Shown in pieces: positions 7,902 to 14,835 of a stretch of 30,075 bases of DNA. Each line of letters begins with the position of its first letter. Position 1 is the stretch's first letter. The notes under the pieces are model-generated. The model was not told the DNA's origin. It did no database searches and saw only the letters and a list, made by a program, of their open reading frames with translations. Source of the DNA: JAWLBM01 sp041687675 (GTDB taxonomy: Bacteria > Pseudomonadota > Alphaproteobacteria > Rhizobiales > Pleomorphomonadaceae); the NCBI GenBank assembly GCA_041687675.1, contig JAWLBM010000053.1:1-30075 (forward strand), given 5' to 3'. The translations under genes and the position numbers were made by a program.

Positions 7902-7987
7902 TCAGCGATGTTGATCGTCGGATCACGATCATCGATTGGACATGGAGGCCGATCGGGGGCATGACTGATGGGTCAGCGATGCTGACC
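7902..7987. promoter_or_regulatory. Cluster of operator-like palindromes upstream of EamA gene
   Basis: Three dyads lie within 90 bases, ahead of the transporter gene. TCAGC-GAT-GTTGA is at 7902-7914. TGATCGT-N6-ACGATCA, with perfect 7-bp arms, is at 7912-7931. GGTCAGC-GAT-GCTGACC, with perfect 7-bp arms, is at 7971-7987. The first and third share TCAGCGATG(T/C)TGA 71 bp apart, about seven helical turns. This suggests a cooperative operator, but no regulator can be assigned. No promoter hexamers were identified. Confidence 0.4.
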
Positions 7988-8045
7988 AAAGAAGATGCGG
8001 CGCCAGCCGACGTCCGGCGCCCGGAGAAGCCTCGAGGAAACGCGG

Positions 8046-8984
8046 ATGAGCGCCGTCCCCCACGAAGCCGTCGCCGCCGCCCGCGGCCGCGAGGCCGCCG
8101 CCCGCTTCACGGCCTTCGACTTCGTGCTCTACGCGCTGACCGTGTTCGCCTGGTCGACCAGCTGGATCGCGCTGAAGATGCAGGTCGGGGTGGTGGCGCC
8201 GGAGGTGTCGGTCGCCTGGCGCTTCCTGCTCGCGGCGGCGATGATGATCGCCTGGGTCGTGCTGACCGGCCGGCCGATGCGGTTCCCGCTTGCCGAGCAC
8301 CTGCGCTTCGCCGTCCTCGGCGGCCTGATGTTCTCCACCAACTTCTACCTCTTCTACCGCGGCGGCCAGCATCTGCCGTCGGGGCTTCTGTCGGTGGTGT
8401 TCTCCCTCGCCTCGGTGTTCAACCTGATCCTCGCCGCGGTGGTGCTGAAGCAGGGGATCAGCCTGAGGGTCGCCGCCGGGGCGTTGCTCGGCTTTGCCGG
8501 CATCGCCCTCGTGTTCTGGCCGGAGATCGCGGGCACCGAGTTCGACCACGACGCCCTCGTCGGGCTCGGCCTCTGCGTCGCCGGCACGCTGTTCTTCTGC
8601 ACGGGCAACATGATCTCGGGGGCCAACCAGCGGCGCGGCCTGCCGGTGGTGACGGTCAGCGCCTGGGGCATGCTCTATGGCGCGCTGATCATGGTGGCGC
8701 TGGCGCTGGTCAACGGCCGCAGCTTCACCGTCGAGTGGACCTGGCCCTACCTCGGCGGCCTCGCCTGGCTGGCGGTGGTCTCCTCGGTGCTGGCCTTCGC
8801 CTGCTACCTGACGCTGCTCGGCCGCATCGGCGCCGCCCGGGCCGGCTACGCCACGGTGATCTTCCCGATCTTCGCGCTCGGCATCTCGACCGTGTTCGAG
8901 GGCTACCAGTGGACCGCGGTCGCCGTGGTCGGGATGGCCGCGGTCATCGCCGGGAACCTGGTCGTCCTTTCCCGCGGGCGCTGA
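8046..8984 (+). CDS. EamA/DMT-family transporter
   Basis: This 312-residue inner-membrane protein has about ten hydrophobic segments in two homologous halves, as expected for two EamA domains of the drug/metabolite transporter superfamily. The first half begins near FTAFDFVLYALTVFAWSTSW and the second near LVGLGLCVAGTLFFCTGN. Members export or import small metabolites such as amino acids or nucleobases; the substrate cannot be told from sequence. The ATG at 8046 was chosen because GAGGAAA lies just upstream and the family N-terminus fits; an in-frame ATG at 7995 would add 17 polar residues overlapping the operator-like region. The gene ends tail to tail with the LysR gene, the stop codons abutting as TGATCA. 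Confidence 0.85.
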   Translation: MSAVPHEAVAAARGREAAARFTAFDFVLYALTVFAWSTSWIALKMQVGVVAPEVSVAWRFLLAAAMMIAWVVLTGRPMRFPLAEHLRFAVLGGLMFSTNFYLFYRGGQHLPSGLLSVVFSLASVFNLILAAVVLKQGISLRVAAGALLGFAGIALVFWPEIAGTEFDHDALVGLGLCVAGTLFFCTGNMISGANQRRGLPVVTVSAWGMLYGALIMVALALVNGRSFTVEWTWPYLGGLAWLAVVSSVLAFACYLTLLGRIGAARAGYATVIFPIFALGISTVFEGYQWTAVAVVGMAAVIAGNLVVLSRGR

Positions 8985-9875
8985 TCACTCGGCGGCCACC
9001 GAGAAGGGCGGCGCCGGCTGCAGGTTGCCCAGCGAGGCGGCGATGTGCCCGGCGAGGGCGTCGTGGATCGGATGCTTGGCGTGGTCGGCGCGGATGAGCC
9101 CGATCTCGGCGTAGGAAAGCTCCGGAAAGCCCTCGCGGGCGCCCAGCACACGCATGTTCGGCCGCAGCGCACTCTCCGGGAGCACCGAGATGGCGAGGCC
9201 GGCCAGCACGGCGCCGGACAGCGCCAGCGCCGCGCCGCTGGTGTAGGAGACACGGAAGCGCCGGCCCATGCGGTCGAGCGCGCGCACCGCCTCCAGCCGC
9301 CAGCAGCAGTCCTCGGGGCCGAGGGCCAGCGGCAGCGGGTCCTGCTCGTGGCTGCAATGGTCGCGCGAGGCGACCCAGTAGAGCTGCTCGCGGCGGATCA
9401 CCTCGCTGGTCATGCCGTTGATGGTGCCGTGGCTGACGATGCCGAGGTCGAGCGCGCCCTGGCGGATCAGGTCGTGGATCACATGGGTGCGCTGGCAGTC
9501 GACATAGATGTCGATCGCCGGGTTGATGCGCGAGAAGCCGGCGAGCACGGTGGGCAGCAGCCGGTCGGCGTAGTCATCAGGGATGCCGAGGCGGACGGTG
9601 CCGGCAAGGCCCGGGTCGGTGAAGGCGGCGAGCGTCTCGTCGTTGAGGCGGATCAGCCGGCGGGCATATTCGAGCAGCCGCCGGCCGTCCTCGGTGAGCC
9701 GGCTCTGCCGCCCGTCGCGGGTGAAGATCGGCCGGCCGACGCGCTCCTCGAGGCGGCGCATCTGCATCGACACCGCCGACTGGGTCTTGTGCACCACCTC
9801 CGCCGCGGAGGTGAAGGAGCCCATCTCCGCGATGGCGACGAAGGTGCGCAGCTGGTCGAGGTCGAGGACGTTCAT
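8985..9875 (-). CDS. LysR-family transcriptional regulator, VtlR-like
   Basis: This 296-residue DNA-binding regulator has an N-terminal winged helix-turn-helix (LDQLRTFVAIAEMGSFTSAA and QSAVSMQMRRLEERVG, about residues 4-60) and a C-terminal effector-binding domain (about 90-290, opening GTVRLGIPDDYADRLLP). Length is normal for the family. It is divergent from a DUF1127 gene. In alphaproteobacteria the LysR regulator VtlR (described in Brucella) activates small DUF1127 proteins and an AbcR sRNA. That context, and the paired T-N11-A sites at both DUF1127 promoters (9972-10017 and 10450-10495), point to this being the VtlR counterpart. Family assignment is firm; orthology is inferred from context, since I could not align it to VtlR. 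Confidence 0.9.
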   Translation of the reverse strand: MNVLDLDQLRTFVAIAEMGSFTSAAEVVHKTQSAVSMQMRRLEERVGRPIFTRDGRQSRLTEDGRRLLEYARRLIRLNDETLAAFTDPGLAGTVRLGIPDDYADRLLPTVLAGFSRINPAIDIYVDCQRTHVIHDLIRQGALDLGIVSHGTINGMTSEVIRREQLYWVASRDHCSHEQDPLPLALGPEDCCWRLEAVRALDRMGRRFRVSYTSGAALALSGAVLAGLAISVLPESALRPNMRVLGAREGFPELSYAEIGLIRADHAKHPIHDALAGHIAASLGNLQPAPPFSVAAE

Positions 9876-9971
9876 CTCGGGCTCCCAGTTGGGGCCGCGA
9901 GGGCGGCCCGGCCGGTTTTCGGGTGGCGACGGCCCGCCCGCCGGAGCACTCTCCCGAACGCGGACAGACTG

Positions 9972-10017
9972 ATCACCGTCTCTGATGAGTTAGATTACAA
10001 ACATTCGTTGGACTGAT
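9972..10017 (+). promoter_or_regulatory. Two-site LysR-type operator upstream of first DUF1127 gene
   Basis: Box 1 is ATC-N9-GAT at 9972-9986 (a T-N11-A core). Box 2 is ATTCGTTGGACTGAT at 10003-10017, an interrupted dyad AT-N2-GT-N3-AC-N2-AT that also has a T-N11-A core. Their centres are 31 bp apart, about three helical turns, like the recognition and activation sites of LysR-type promoters. Box 2 ends 102 bases before the DUF1127 start. The same arrangement recurs at 10450-10495. GACTGATCA also occurs twice here, at 9967 and 10011. Confidence 0.65.
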
Positions 10018-10045
10018 CAATAGGGCCGGCGCACTCTGTCCCCAT

Positions 10046-10088
10046 CGAAGCCCGCTTCGCCGATCCACGCGGAAACCACCGTTTCCGC
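10046..10088 (+). promoter_or_regulatory. Two hairpins in the probable 5' leader of the DUF1127 gene
   Basis: CGAAG-CCCG-CTTCG at 10046-10059 and GCGGAAAC-CACC-GTTTCCGC at 10069-10088 (perfect 8-bp stem) lie between the operator and the start codon. They could stabilise the mRNA or act as an RNA control element. No known riboswitch pattern was recognised. Confidence 0.4.
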
Positions 10089-10119
10089 GAACGGGCGAGG
10101 CATGTCCGGAGACGGAGAC

Positions 10120-10431
10120 ATGACCCTTTACGAACTCACCCATGCCGCCGGGGACACCCTCCTCGTCCGCGCGCTGCGCGCCGTCGGCCGCAGCGCGGCC
10201 GCCGTGGCCCGCTTCGCCGCCGCCGAGCTCGACCGTCGCCGCACGGCCCGGCTTCTGGGCTTCGAGGACCACGAGCTGCGCGACATCGGCCTCACCCGTG
10301 GCGACGTCTATGCCGCGCTGCTGACAGGAGCTGGCGAGAAGGCGAGCCAGTCTCTGGTGGACCGGCGGGACGAGCGGCGCCTCGCCGAGCTGGCTCGGCT
10401 CCGGGAGGAGAGGCGGCGGACGGAGGCTTGA
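10120..10431 (+). CDS. Small DUF1127 (YjiS-like) protein
   Basis: This 103-residue basic protein carries the DUF1127 motif ARLLGFEDHELRDIGLTRGD at about residues 43-62. DUF1127 proteins are small and arginine-rich; in alphaproteobacteria some take part in RNA or metabolic regulation and are controlled by the LysR regulator VtlR. This one is longer than the usual 45-70 residues, with an N-terminal helical region (LLVRALRAVGRSAAAVARF) and a charged C-terminal tail. The ATG at 10120 was preferred because GGAGACGGAG lies just upstream; the in-frame ATG at 10102 would add six residues. It is divergent from the LysR gene and has the two-box operator upstream. Confidence 0.8.
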   Translation: MTLYELTHAAGDTLLVRALRAVGRSAAAVARFAAAELDRRRTARLLGFEDHELRDIGLTRGDVYAALLTGAGEKASQSLVDRRDERRLAELARLREERRRTEA

Positions 10432-10449
10432 GCGACGTCCGCTGCCGGC

Positions 10450-10495
10450 ATCACCGAAAACGATCGGAGCCATCGAAAACATTCGTTGGACTGAT
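10450..10495 (+). promoter_or_regulatory. Second copy of the two-site LysR-type operator
   Basis: ATCACCG at 10450 and AAACATTCGTTGGACTGAT at 10477-10495 repeat the sequence and spacing (27 bases start to start) of the element at 9972-10017, while most of the bases between differ. Box 1 is ATC-N9-GAT (10450-10464); box 2 is ATTCGTTGGACTGAT (10481-10495). It ends 115 bases before the second DUF1127 start, so that gene probably has its own promoter under the same regulator. Confidence 0.65.
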
Positions 10496-10609
10496 AGGGG
10501 GCGCGGCGGCATCGTCCCGCCGCTTCCCGCATTCCCTCCAACCTCCAGCCCGACCGCGCGCCGGCAGCGCGCAACCGACACCTGTTGCCTGACGATCAGG
10601 AGACGACCG

Positions 10610-10915
10610 ATGACCATGATCAGAACCACCGCCTCCCGGCCCCGTTCCGGTTCCGCGTCCGCCTTCGCGGCGGCCCGCCAGGTGGCCCGCGCCCTGGTGG
10701 CGGCATGGACGGCTCTCGTGAACCGTCGCCAGGTCCGGCGGCTGTCCGAACTGGACGACTATCTCCTCGCCGACATCGGCCTCTCGCGGGCGGACGTCGA
10801 GGACGCGGCGTCGCTGCCGATCTACGAGGACCCGACGGCGCGGTTGGCGCTGGCGGCCCGCTTCGACGCGGGTCCGACGATGCATCCGCGCGGCCGGGGG
10901 AGGCCGGGCGGGTGA
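10610..10915 (+). CDS. Second DUF1127 (YjiS-like) protein
   Basis: This 101-residue basic protein has the DUF1127 signature RLSELDDYLLADIGLSRADV at about residues 44-63, after an alanine/arginine-rich helix, and an extra tail of about 35 residues. AGGAG lies seven bases before the ATG. It resembles the first DUF1127 protein only in the motif, so the pair is not a recent duplication of the coding region, although the promoter element is shared. Its stop overlaps the GTG start of the next gene (GTGA), suggesting translational coupling. Function is unknown beyond the family. Confidence 0.8.
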   Translation: MTMIRTTASRPRSGSASAFAAARQVARALVAAWTALVNRRQVRRLSELDDYLLADIGLSRADVEDAASLPIYEDPTARLALAARFDAGPTMHPRGRGRPGG

Positions 10916-11124
10916 GCGCCCCGGCGCTCGCCCCGCTCGCGCTCGCCGACTGCGCCAACGACGTCTGCCCCTGGACGGGGCGCCCGGTCTCGCCGGACGC
11001 CCTCGCCCTCTACCGGGGCCACGTCGTCGGCTTCGCCGACCGCGCCTCCCGCGACCGGTTCCTCGCCGCCATCGTGGCGCTGGAAACGGCGATCCGGCCC
11101 GCGCCCACGGCGCTGGCCGCCTGA
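10912..11124 (+). CDS. YHS-like small protein lacking the second cysteine pair
   Basis: This predicted 70-residue protein starts at a GTG that overlaps the preceding stop, with GGGGGAGG a few bases upstream. Residues about 12-55 (DCANDVCPWTGRPVS, LYRGHVVGF) resemble small alphaproteobacterial YHS-like proteins, recalled as having CxxDxCPxxG and then a CNPGC knuckle. Here the first pair is present, but the second is replaced by FADRASRDRF, so normal metal binding is doubtful. It is probably co-translated with the DUF1127 gene. Annotators sometimes label relatives as glutathione transferase; nothing here supports that activity. Confidence 0.6.
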   Translation: MSAPALAPLALADCANDVCPWTGRPVSPDALALYRGHVVGFADRASRDRFLAAIVALETAIRPAPTALAA

Positions 11125-11129
11125 GGCTT

Positions 11130-11156
11130 CCGACCCGCGGGGAACCCGCGGGTCGG
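11130..11156. terminator. Hairpin between convergent genes
   Basis: CCGACCCGCGGG-GAA-CCCGCGGGTCGG is a perfect 12-bp stem with a 3-nt loop, six bases after the YHS-like stop. A second GC hairpin follows at about 11157-11174. There is no T run, so it may act by pausing or as a bidirectional barrier between this cluster and the convergent DUF937 gene. Confidence 0.55.
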
Positions 11157-11182
11157 CCCGCCGCCGGCCGGCGGGTTCCCGC

Positions 11183-11884
11183 TCACTCCGCGCCGCGATC
11201 CCTGGCCCGGAAGCCCTCGAGGATCTGCTCGAAGGCCTTGCGGTTCTGCTCGCCGAGGTCGACCCCCGCCTCGAACATCTTGCCGAAGGCCTCCATGCCC
11301 TCCGGCCAGTCCGGGGCGCCCTCGGGCTTGGGGACGGGCTTTCCCTCGGCATAGCCGCGCAGGAAGGCCGACATCGCCTCGCGCCAGGGGGCGGCCATCG
11401 CCGCCAGCGGCTCGTCCGCCGGGTCGATGCCGCTCCACGACTTCAGCGCCTCCCGCATCGGCGTGCCCTCCATCGCCTTGCCGAGGCCGCCGAGGAGGGT
11501 GGCGGCGAGCGAGGGCATCACCTTGGAGATCACGTCGGAACCGACGCCGCTGATCGCCGCCGCCTGGTCGGCGACCACCCGCGCGGCGTCCTTCGAGCCG
11601 AACATCCGCTCCAGCGCCATCCGCCCGGCCTCGGTCGCCGCCGGCGACACCGCCGCCCGGGCGTCCTCGAAGGCGGCGCCGAAGGTCTTGGGGTCAATGA
11701 GGTCGTCGAGGGTCGCCGGGCCGGCGCGGTCGGCCATCGTGCGCATCAGCCCGATCTGGAACACCGGCAGCAGCGTGCGGTTGATCGCCTCGAGGTCGCT
11801 GCGCTTCAGCCCGTAGGCTGCGGCGATGTTGTCGAGGGCCTTGCCGCCCTGGGCCTGGTTCATCAGATCGGCGAAGGTGAACAT
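11183..11884 (-). CDS. DUF937-domain protein
   Basis: This 233-residue soluble protein has a DUF937-like N-terminus (ADLMNQAQGGKALDNIAAAY and then LLPVFQIGL, about residues 5-45). A central glycine-rich region follows (VMPSLAATLLGGLGKAMEG), and an extra C-terminal helical part (about 165-233: MEAFGKMFEAGVDLGEQNRK). DUF937 proteins have no agreed function. The C-terminal part has a phasin-like amphipathic look, but that is only an impression. GGGAG lies eight bases before the chosen ATG; an open frame continues upstream without a good ribosome site. It is transcribed away from the gshA gene region, and a 132-bp gap separates it from the gshA stop. Confidence 0.75.
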   Translation of the reverse strand: MFTFADLMNQAQGGKALDNIAAAYGLKRSDLEAINRTLLPVFQIGLMRTMADRAGPATLDDLIDPKTFGAAFEDARAAVSPAATEAGRMALERMFGSKDAARVVADQAAAISGVGSDVISKVMPSLAATLLGGLGKAMEGTPMREALKSWSGIDPADEPLAAMAAPWREAMSAFLRGYAEGKPVPKPEGAPDWPEGMEAFGKMFEAGVDLGEQNRKAFEQILEGFRARDRGAE

Positions 11885-12016
11885 CGTCGGGGCTCCCGGC
11901 TCGGGCTGTCCCCGATCATCCGCCCTCCGGGCGGCCCCGTCCACCCCGCCTCTCGTCCAGTCCGGTCACGCTCCCCGGACGGGGGAGCCCGGGTCTCGCT
12001 GGCGTCGCAGCGCCGC

Positions 12017-13402
12017 TCAGGCCGCCGGCATCATGGCGTAGTCGCCGAACACGCGGTCGACGTCGCCGCCCCACTCGCCGTGGAACTTGTCGAGCAGGAG
12101 CTCCGCCGGCGTCCGGCCGAGGGCCACCGTCTCCTCCAGTGGGGCGAGGTAGACGGTCTCGTCGAGGTCGTGGCGGTTGAGCCGGGCGCGCCGCTTCAGC
12201 CCCGCCCGCGACAGGTCGAGCAGGGCGCGGGCGAGGTCGAGCACCGTGCCGCCCCGGAAGCGGGTGGCGAGGGCGGTGGCCGGCACCCGGTCGCGCAGCG
12301 ACTGGCGCTCCTCGTCGGTCCAGTCGGCGGTGAGGTCGAGGCAGGCGGCGAGCGAGTCGTCGTCGTAGAGGAGGCCGACCCAGAAGGCCGGAAGGGCGAG
12401 GATCCGGCGGGTCGGCCCCGAATCGGCCCCGCGCATCTCCAGGAAGCGCTTCAGCCGCACCTCGGGGAACAGGGTGGAGAGGTGGTTGTCCCAGTCGCCC
12501 CGCGTCGGCATGCCGTCCGGCACCCGGTCCTTCAGCGCGCCGGCCATGTACTGGCGGAAGGTCACGTCGGTCGCCGGAAAGTAGGTGTCGCCGCGCTTGA
12601 CGAAGTACATCGGCACGTCGAGCGCCCATTCCACGTAGGTCTCGAAGCCGTAGCCCTCGCTGAACACGAAGGGGATCATGCCGGCGCGGGCGTTGTCGGT
12701 GTCGCGCCAGATCTCGGAGCGCTCGGACAGGCGCCCCGTCGGCCGGCCGTCGAGCAGCGGCGAGTTGGCGAAGAGGGCGGTGGCGACCGGCTGCAGCGCC
12801 ACCGAGGCGCGCATCTTGCGCACCATGTCGGCCTCGTCGGAGTAGTCGAGGTTCACCTGCACGGTCGCGGTCCGGTACATCATGTCGAGGCCGCGGCTGC
12901 CGACCTTCGGCATGTAGTCGGTCATGATCGCATAGCGCGACTTCGGCATCACCGGCGTCTCGGCGAGCGACCACCTGGGGCTGATGCCGAGGCTCAGGAA
13001 CTCGATGCCGAGCGGCTCGGCGATCTCGCGCACCTGCGCCATGTGGGCGTGGGTCTCGGCGCAGGTCTCGTGCAGCGTCTCCACCGGCGCGCCGGAAAGC
13101 TCGAACTGGCCGCCGGGCTCCAGGCTGATCGCGCCGCCGCCGGTCGGGTCGACGAGGCCGATCGGCAGGCCGCGGTCGACGATCGGCTCCCAGCCGAGCA
13201 GGCCCGCCATCCCCTCGAGCAACTGTCGCACGCCGCCGCGGCCCTCGTAGGGCACCGGACGATGGCTGGCGCGGCAGAAGCCGATCTTCTCGTGCTCGGT
13301 GCCGATCCGCCAGGCCTCCCGCGGCTTGCCTCCCTCGGCGAGGCGCTGCACCAGGTCCCGGACGGATGTGACCGGGGTGTCGTCGGAAGTGTCGCGCGCC
13401 AT
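12017..13402 (-). CDS. gshA: Glutamate-cysteine ligase, plant/alphaproteobacterial type
   Basis: This 461-residue enzyme catalyses the first step of glutathione synthesis, ATP-dependent joining of glutamate and cysteine, in the cytosol. It belongs to the GCS2 group found in plants and alphaproteobacteria, seen in RIGTEHEKIGF near residue 35, ISLEPGGQFELSG, MYRTATVQVNLDYS, FSEGYGFETYVEWALDVPMY and the C-terminal LLDKFHGEWGGD. Length agrees with the group. The start at 13402 (MARDTSDD) was chosen because it matches the family N-terminus; the upstream ATG at 13465 is less likely. The ribosome site is weak (GGACGAA). It is divergent from a glutamine amidotransferase gene across 176 bp. Related gamma-glutamate chemistry appears in the 5-oxoprolinase at 199-3834. 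Confidence 0.92.
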   Translation of the reverse strand: MARDTSDDTPVTSVRDLVQRLAEGGKPREAWRIGTEHEKIGFCRASHRPVPYEGRGGVRQLLEGMAGLLGWEPIVDRGLPIGLVDPTGGGAISLEPGGQFELSGAPVETLHETCAETHAHMAQVREIAEPLGIEFLSLGISPRWSLAETPVMPKSRYAIMTDYMPKVGSRGLDMMYRTATVQVNLDYSDEADMVRKMRASVALQPVATALFANSPLLDGRPTGRLSERSEIWRDTDNARAGMIPFVFSEGYGFETYVEWALDVPMYFVKRGDTYFPATDVTFRQYMAGALKDRVPDGMPTRGDWDNHLSTLFPEVRLKRFLEMRGADSGPTRRILALPAFWVGLLYDDDSLAACLDLTADWTDEERQSLRDRVPATALATRFRGGTVLDLARALLDLSRAGLKRRARLNRHDLDETVYLAPLEETVALGRTPAELLLDKFHGEWGGDVDRVFGDYAMMPAA

Positions 13403-13578
13403 GGGTTCGTCCGGGATATCCGCGATTTGGAGCGGCACCCTAGCCGGGCCGCCTCGGCCAATCAATCGGAACCCTGCACGGCGCCGCGCGATCCGCCTCG
13501 GCGTGCGGCCGCCCGCTTGGCGTCCCGCGGCCGGCTCTGCTAGACGAAGGCCGGCAATCAGCGGAGCAGTCGATTCAC

Positions 13579-14283
13579 ATGCGCGTCCTCGTCGTAGACA
13601 ACTACCCCGAGACCCGCCTCGGCCTCGTCGGCCGTGCGCTTGGCGAGGCGGGCGCCGTGGTCGACCTCCGGGTGATGCACGCCGGCGATCCGCTCCCCGA
13701 GGGGCACGCGGAGCACGACGCGCTGGTGGTGTTCGGCGGCGGCCAGAACGCGCTCGCCGACGACGAGCATCCCTATCTTCCGCACCTTGCCGGCCTCACC
13801 CGGGCCTTCGGCGAGGCGGACAAGGCGGTGCTCGGCATCTGCCTCGGCGCGCAGATCGTCGCCCGCGGCCATGGCGCCACCAACATTCTCGGCCGGCCGA
13901 TCGAGTTCGGCTGGAAGAAGGTGACGCCGACGCCGGCGGCGGCCGACGACCCGGTGCTCGCGGCGCTGGGCGCCGGCGCGCCGCTGTTCCACTGGCACTT
14001 CGACACCTTCACCCTGCCGCCCGGCGCAGTGCACCTCGCCGCCTCCGAGCAGACCCCGCACCAGGCGTTCCGCGTTGGCCGCGCCGTCTACGGCATCCAG
14101 TTCCACTTCGAGGCCGACCGGGAGGTGGTGGAGAGCTGGTCGGCCGGCTTCGCCGGGCAGATCGCCGGGCACACCCCCGACTGGCCCGAGCGGCATCCGC
14201 GCGACGCCACCCTGCACGGGCCGCGGGCGGACAAGGTTGGCCTTGCCATCGCCCGCGCCTGGACGGGCCTCATCCGCCGGTGA
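13579..14283 (+). CDS. Class I (type 1) glutamine amidotransferase-like protein
   Basis: This 234-residue stand-alone GATase1 domain has the catalytic nucleophile elbow GICLGAQ (Cys88) and the His-Glu pair in GIQFHFE (His176, Glu178), so the triad is complete. FHWHFDTFTLPPGA and YGIQFHFEAD are typical of GMP-synthase-like amidotransferases and gamma-glutamyl peptide hydrolases of this fold. It could transfer amide nitrogen to an unlinked partner or hydrolyse a gamma-glutamyl compound; the partner is not visible. Its place beside gshA makes a gamma-glutamyl substrate possible, but that is inference. It is convergent with a small minus-strand gene 16 bp downstream. Confidence 0.85.
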   Translation: MRVLVVDNYPETRLGLVGRALGEAGAVVDLRVMHAGDPLPEGHAEHDALVVFGGGQNALADDEHPYLPHLAGLTRAFGEADKAVLGICLGAQIVARGHGATNILGRPIEFGWKKVTPTPAAADDPVLAALGAGAPLFHWHFDTFTLPPGAVHLAASEQTPHQAFRVGRAVYGIQFHFEADREVVESWSAGFAGQIAGHTPDWPERHPRDATLHGPRADKVGLAIARAWTGLIRR

Positions 14284-14299
14284 CGGGCCGCAGCGCGCC

Positions 14300-14566
14300 T
14301 CAGGCCCGCGCCATCGCCAGCTCGAGGTCGGTCAGCCGGTAGCCCTTCGACCGGTCCGCGAGCCGTGCGAGCAGCTCGGCGAGTTCATGTCGGGCGACGG
14401 CGAGGTAGTGCTCCTCCCGGTACCGTGCCCGGTCGATCGGGATCGTCACCTGGACCCGCACCACCCGGTCGATCGTCCGGAAGTCGACGAGCAGGTCGGC
14501 CTCGCCCGGCTCCGCGTCGTCGATGCGGCGGATTCCCGCCAGTTCGAACTGAAAGCTCGCATACAT
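14300..14566 (-). CDS. Small protein of unknown function
   Basis: This 88-residue, mildly acidic protein has no recognised domain. It reads as a plausible alpha/beta fold: MYASFQFELAGIRRI, a hydrophobic strand DLLVDFRTIDRVVRVQVTIP, then a helix HELAELLARLADRSKG. It has no signal peptide or cysteine. A relatively AT-rich upstream stretch (14581-14640) fits a promoter on this strand. The ribosome site is weak (GGGGCTG). Support for it being real is its convincing amino-acid composition and its position in an otherwise empty gap. Confidence 0.55.
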   Translation of the reverse strand: MYASFQFELAGIRRIDDAEPGEADLLVDFRTIDRVVRVQVTIPIDRARYREEHYLAVARHELAELLARLADRSKGYRLTDLELAMARA

Positions 14567-14743
14567 GGCCGCAGCCCCACGCGGATGAATTCATTTGCAT
14601 GTTTACCAAAGGATTTTGTGCCGATCAACATAATCCGATACCGCATGGCCGCCGGTGCAGGCATGATCCGGGCAGCGCCGCGGATCCGGCCTCCCGGACG
14701 GGGCGGGATCCGGCGACGGCGAACTCGGCCGGCGCCCGCCGCG

Positions 14744-14757
14744 TTGACCGAAATCAA
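14744..14757 (+). promoter_or_regulatory. FNR/FixK-type box (TTGAC-N4-ATCAA)
   Basis: TTGACCGAAATCAA matches the FNR/FixK/FnrL consensus TTGAT-N4-ATCAA at nine of ten defined positions. It lies 79 bases before the ATG of the conserved acidic protein at 14836, a suitable distance for activation. Only two TTGA-N6-TCAA sites were found in the window by hand scan, the other being at 21486-21499. Confidence 0.6.
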
Positions 14758-14835
14758 GGCCCCGGGGCAGGTGGACGGCCATTCTCCGGGCGAAGCTTCC
14801 GGGGCGCGCCCGCCCCGCGAGGAGGGAGAGTCCGA

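Noticed and set aside
5803..7989. Minus-strand open frame of 728 codons across the RCC1/RTX gene and the repeat spacer.
   Set aside because: It is antisense to the RCC1/RTX coding repeats, with periodic composition caused by the blades and nonapeptides.
7709..9097. Plus-strand 462-codon frame over the EamA gene in another frame.
   Set aside because: Arg/Gly/Ala-rich with no hydrophobic segments or domains; the overlapping frame encodes a convincing transporter.
9641..9660. TTGAGGCGGATCAG inside the LysR gene as a third FNR-type box.
   Set aside because: The last base breaks the TCAA half-site and the position is within coding sequence.
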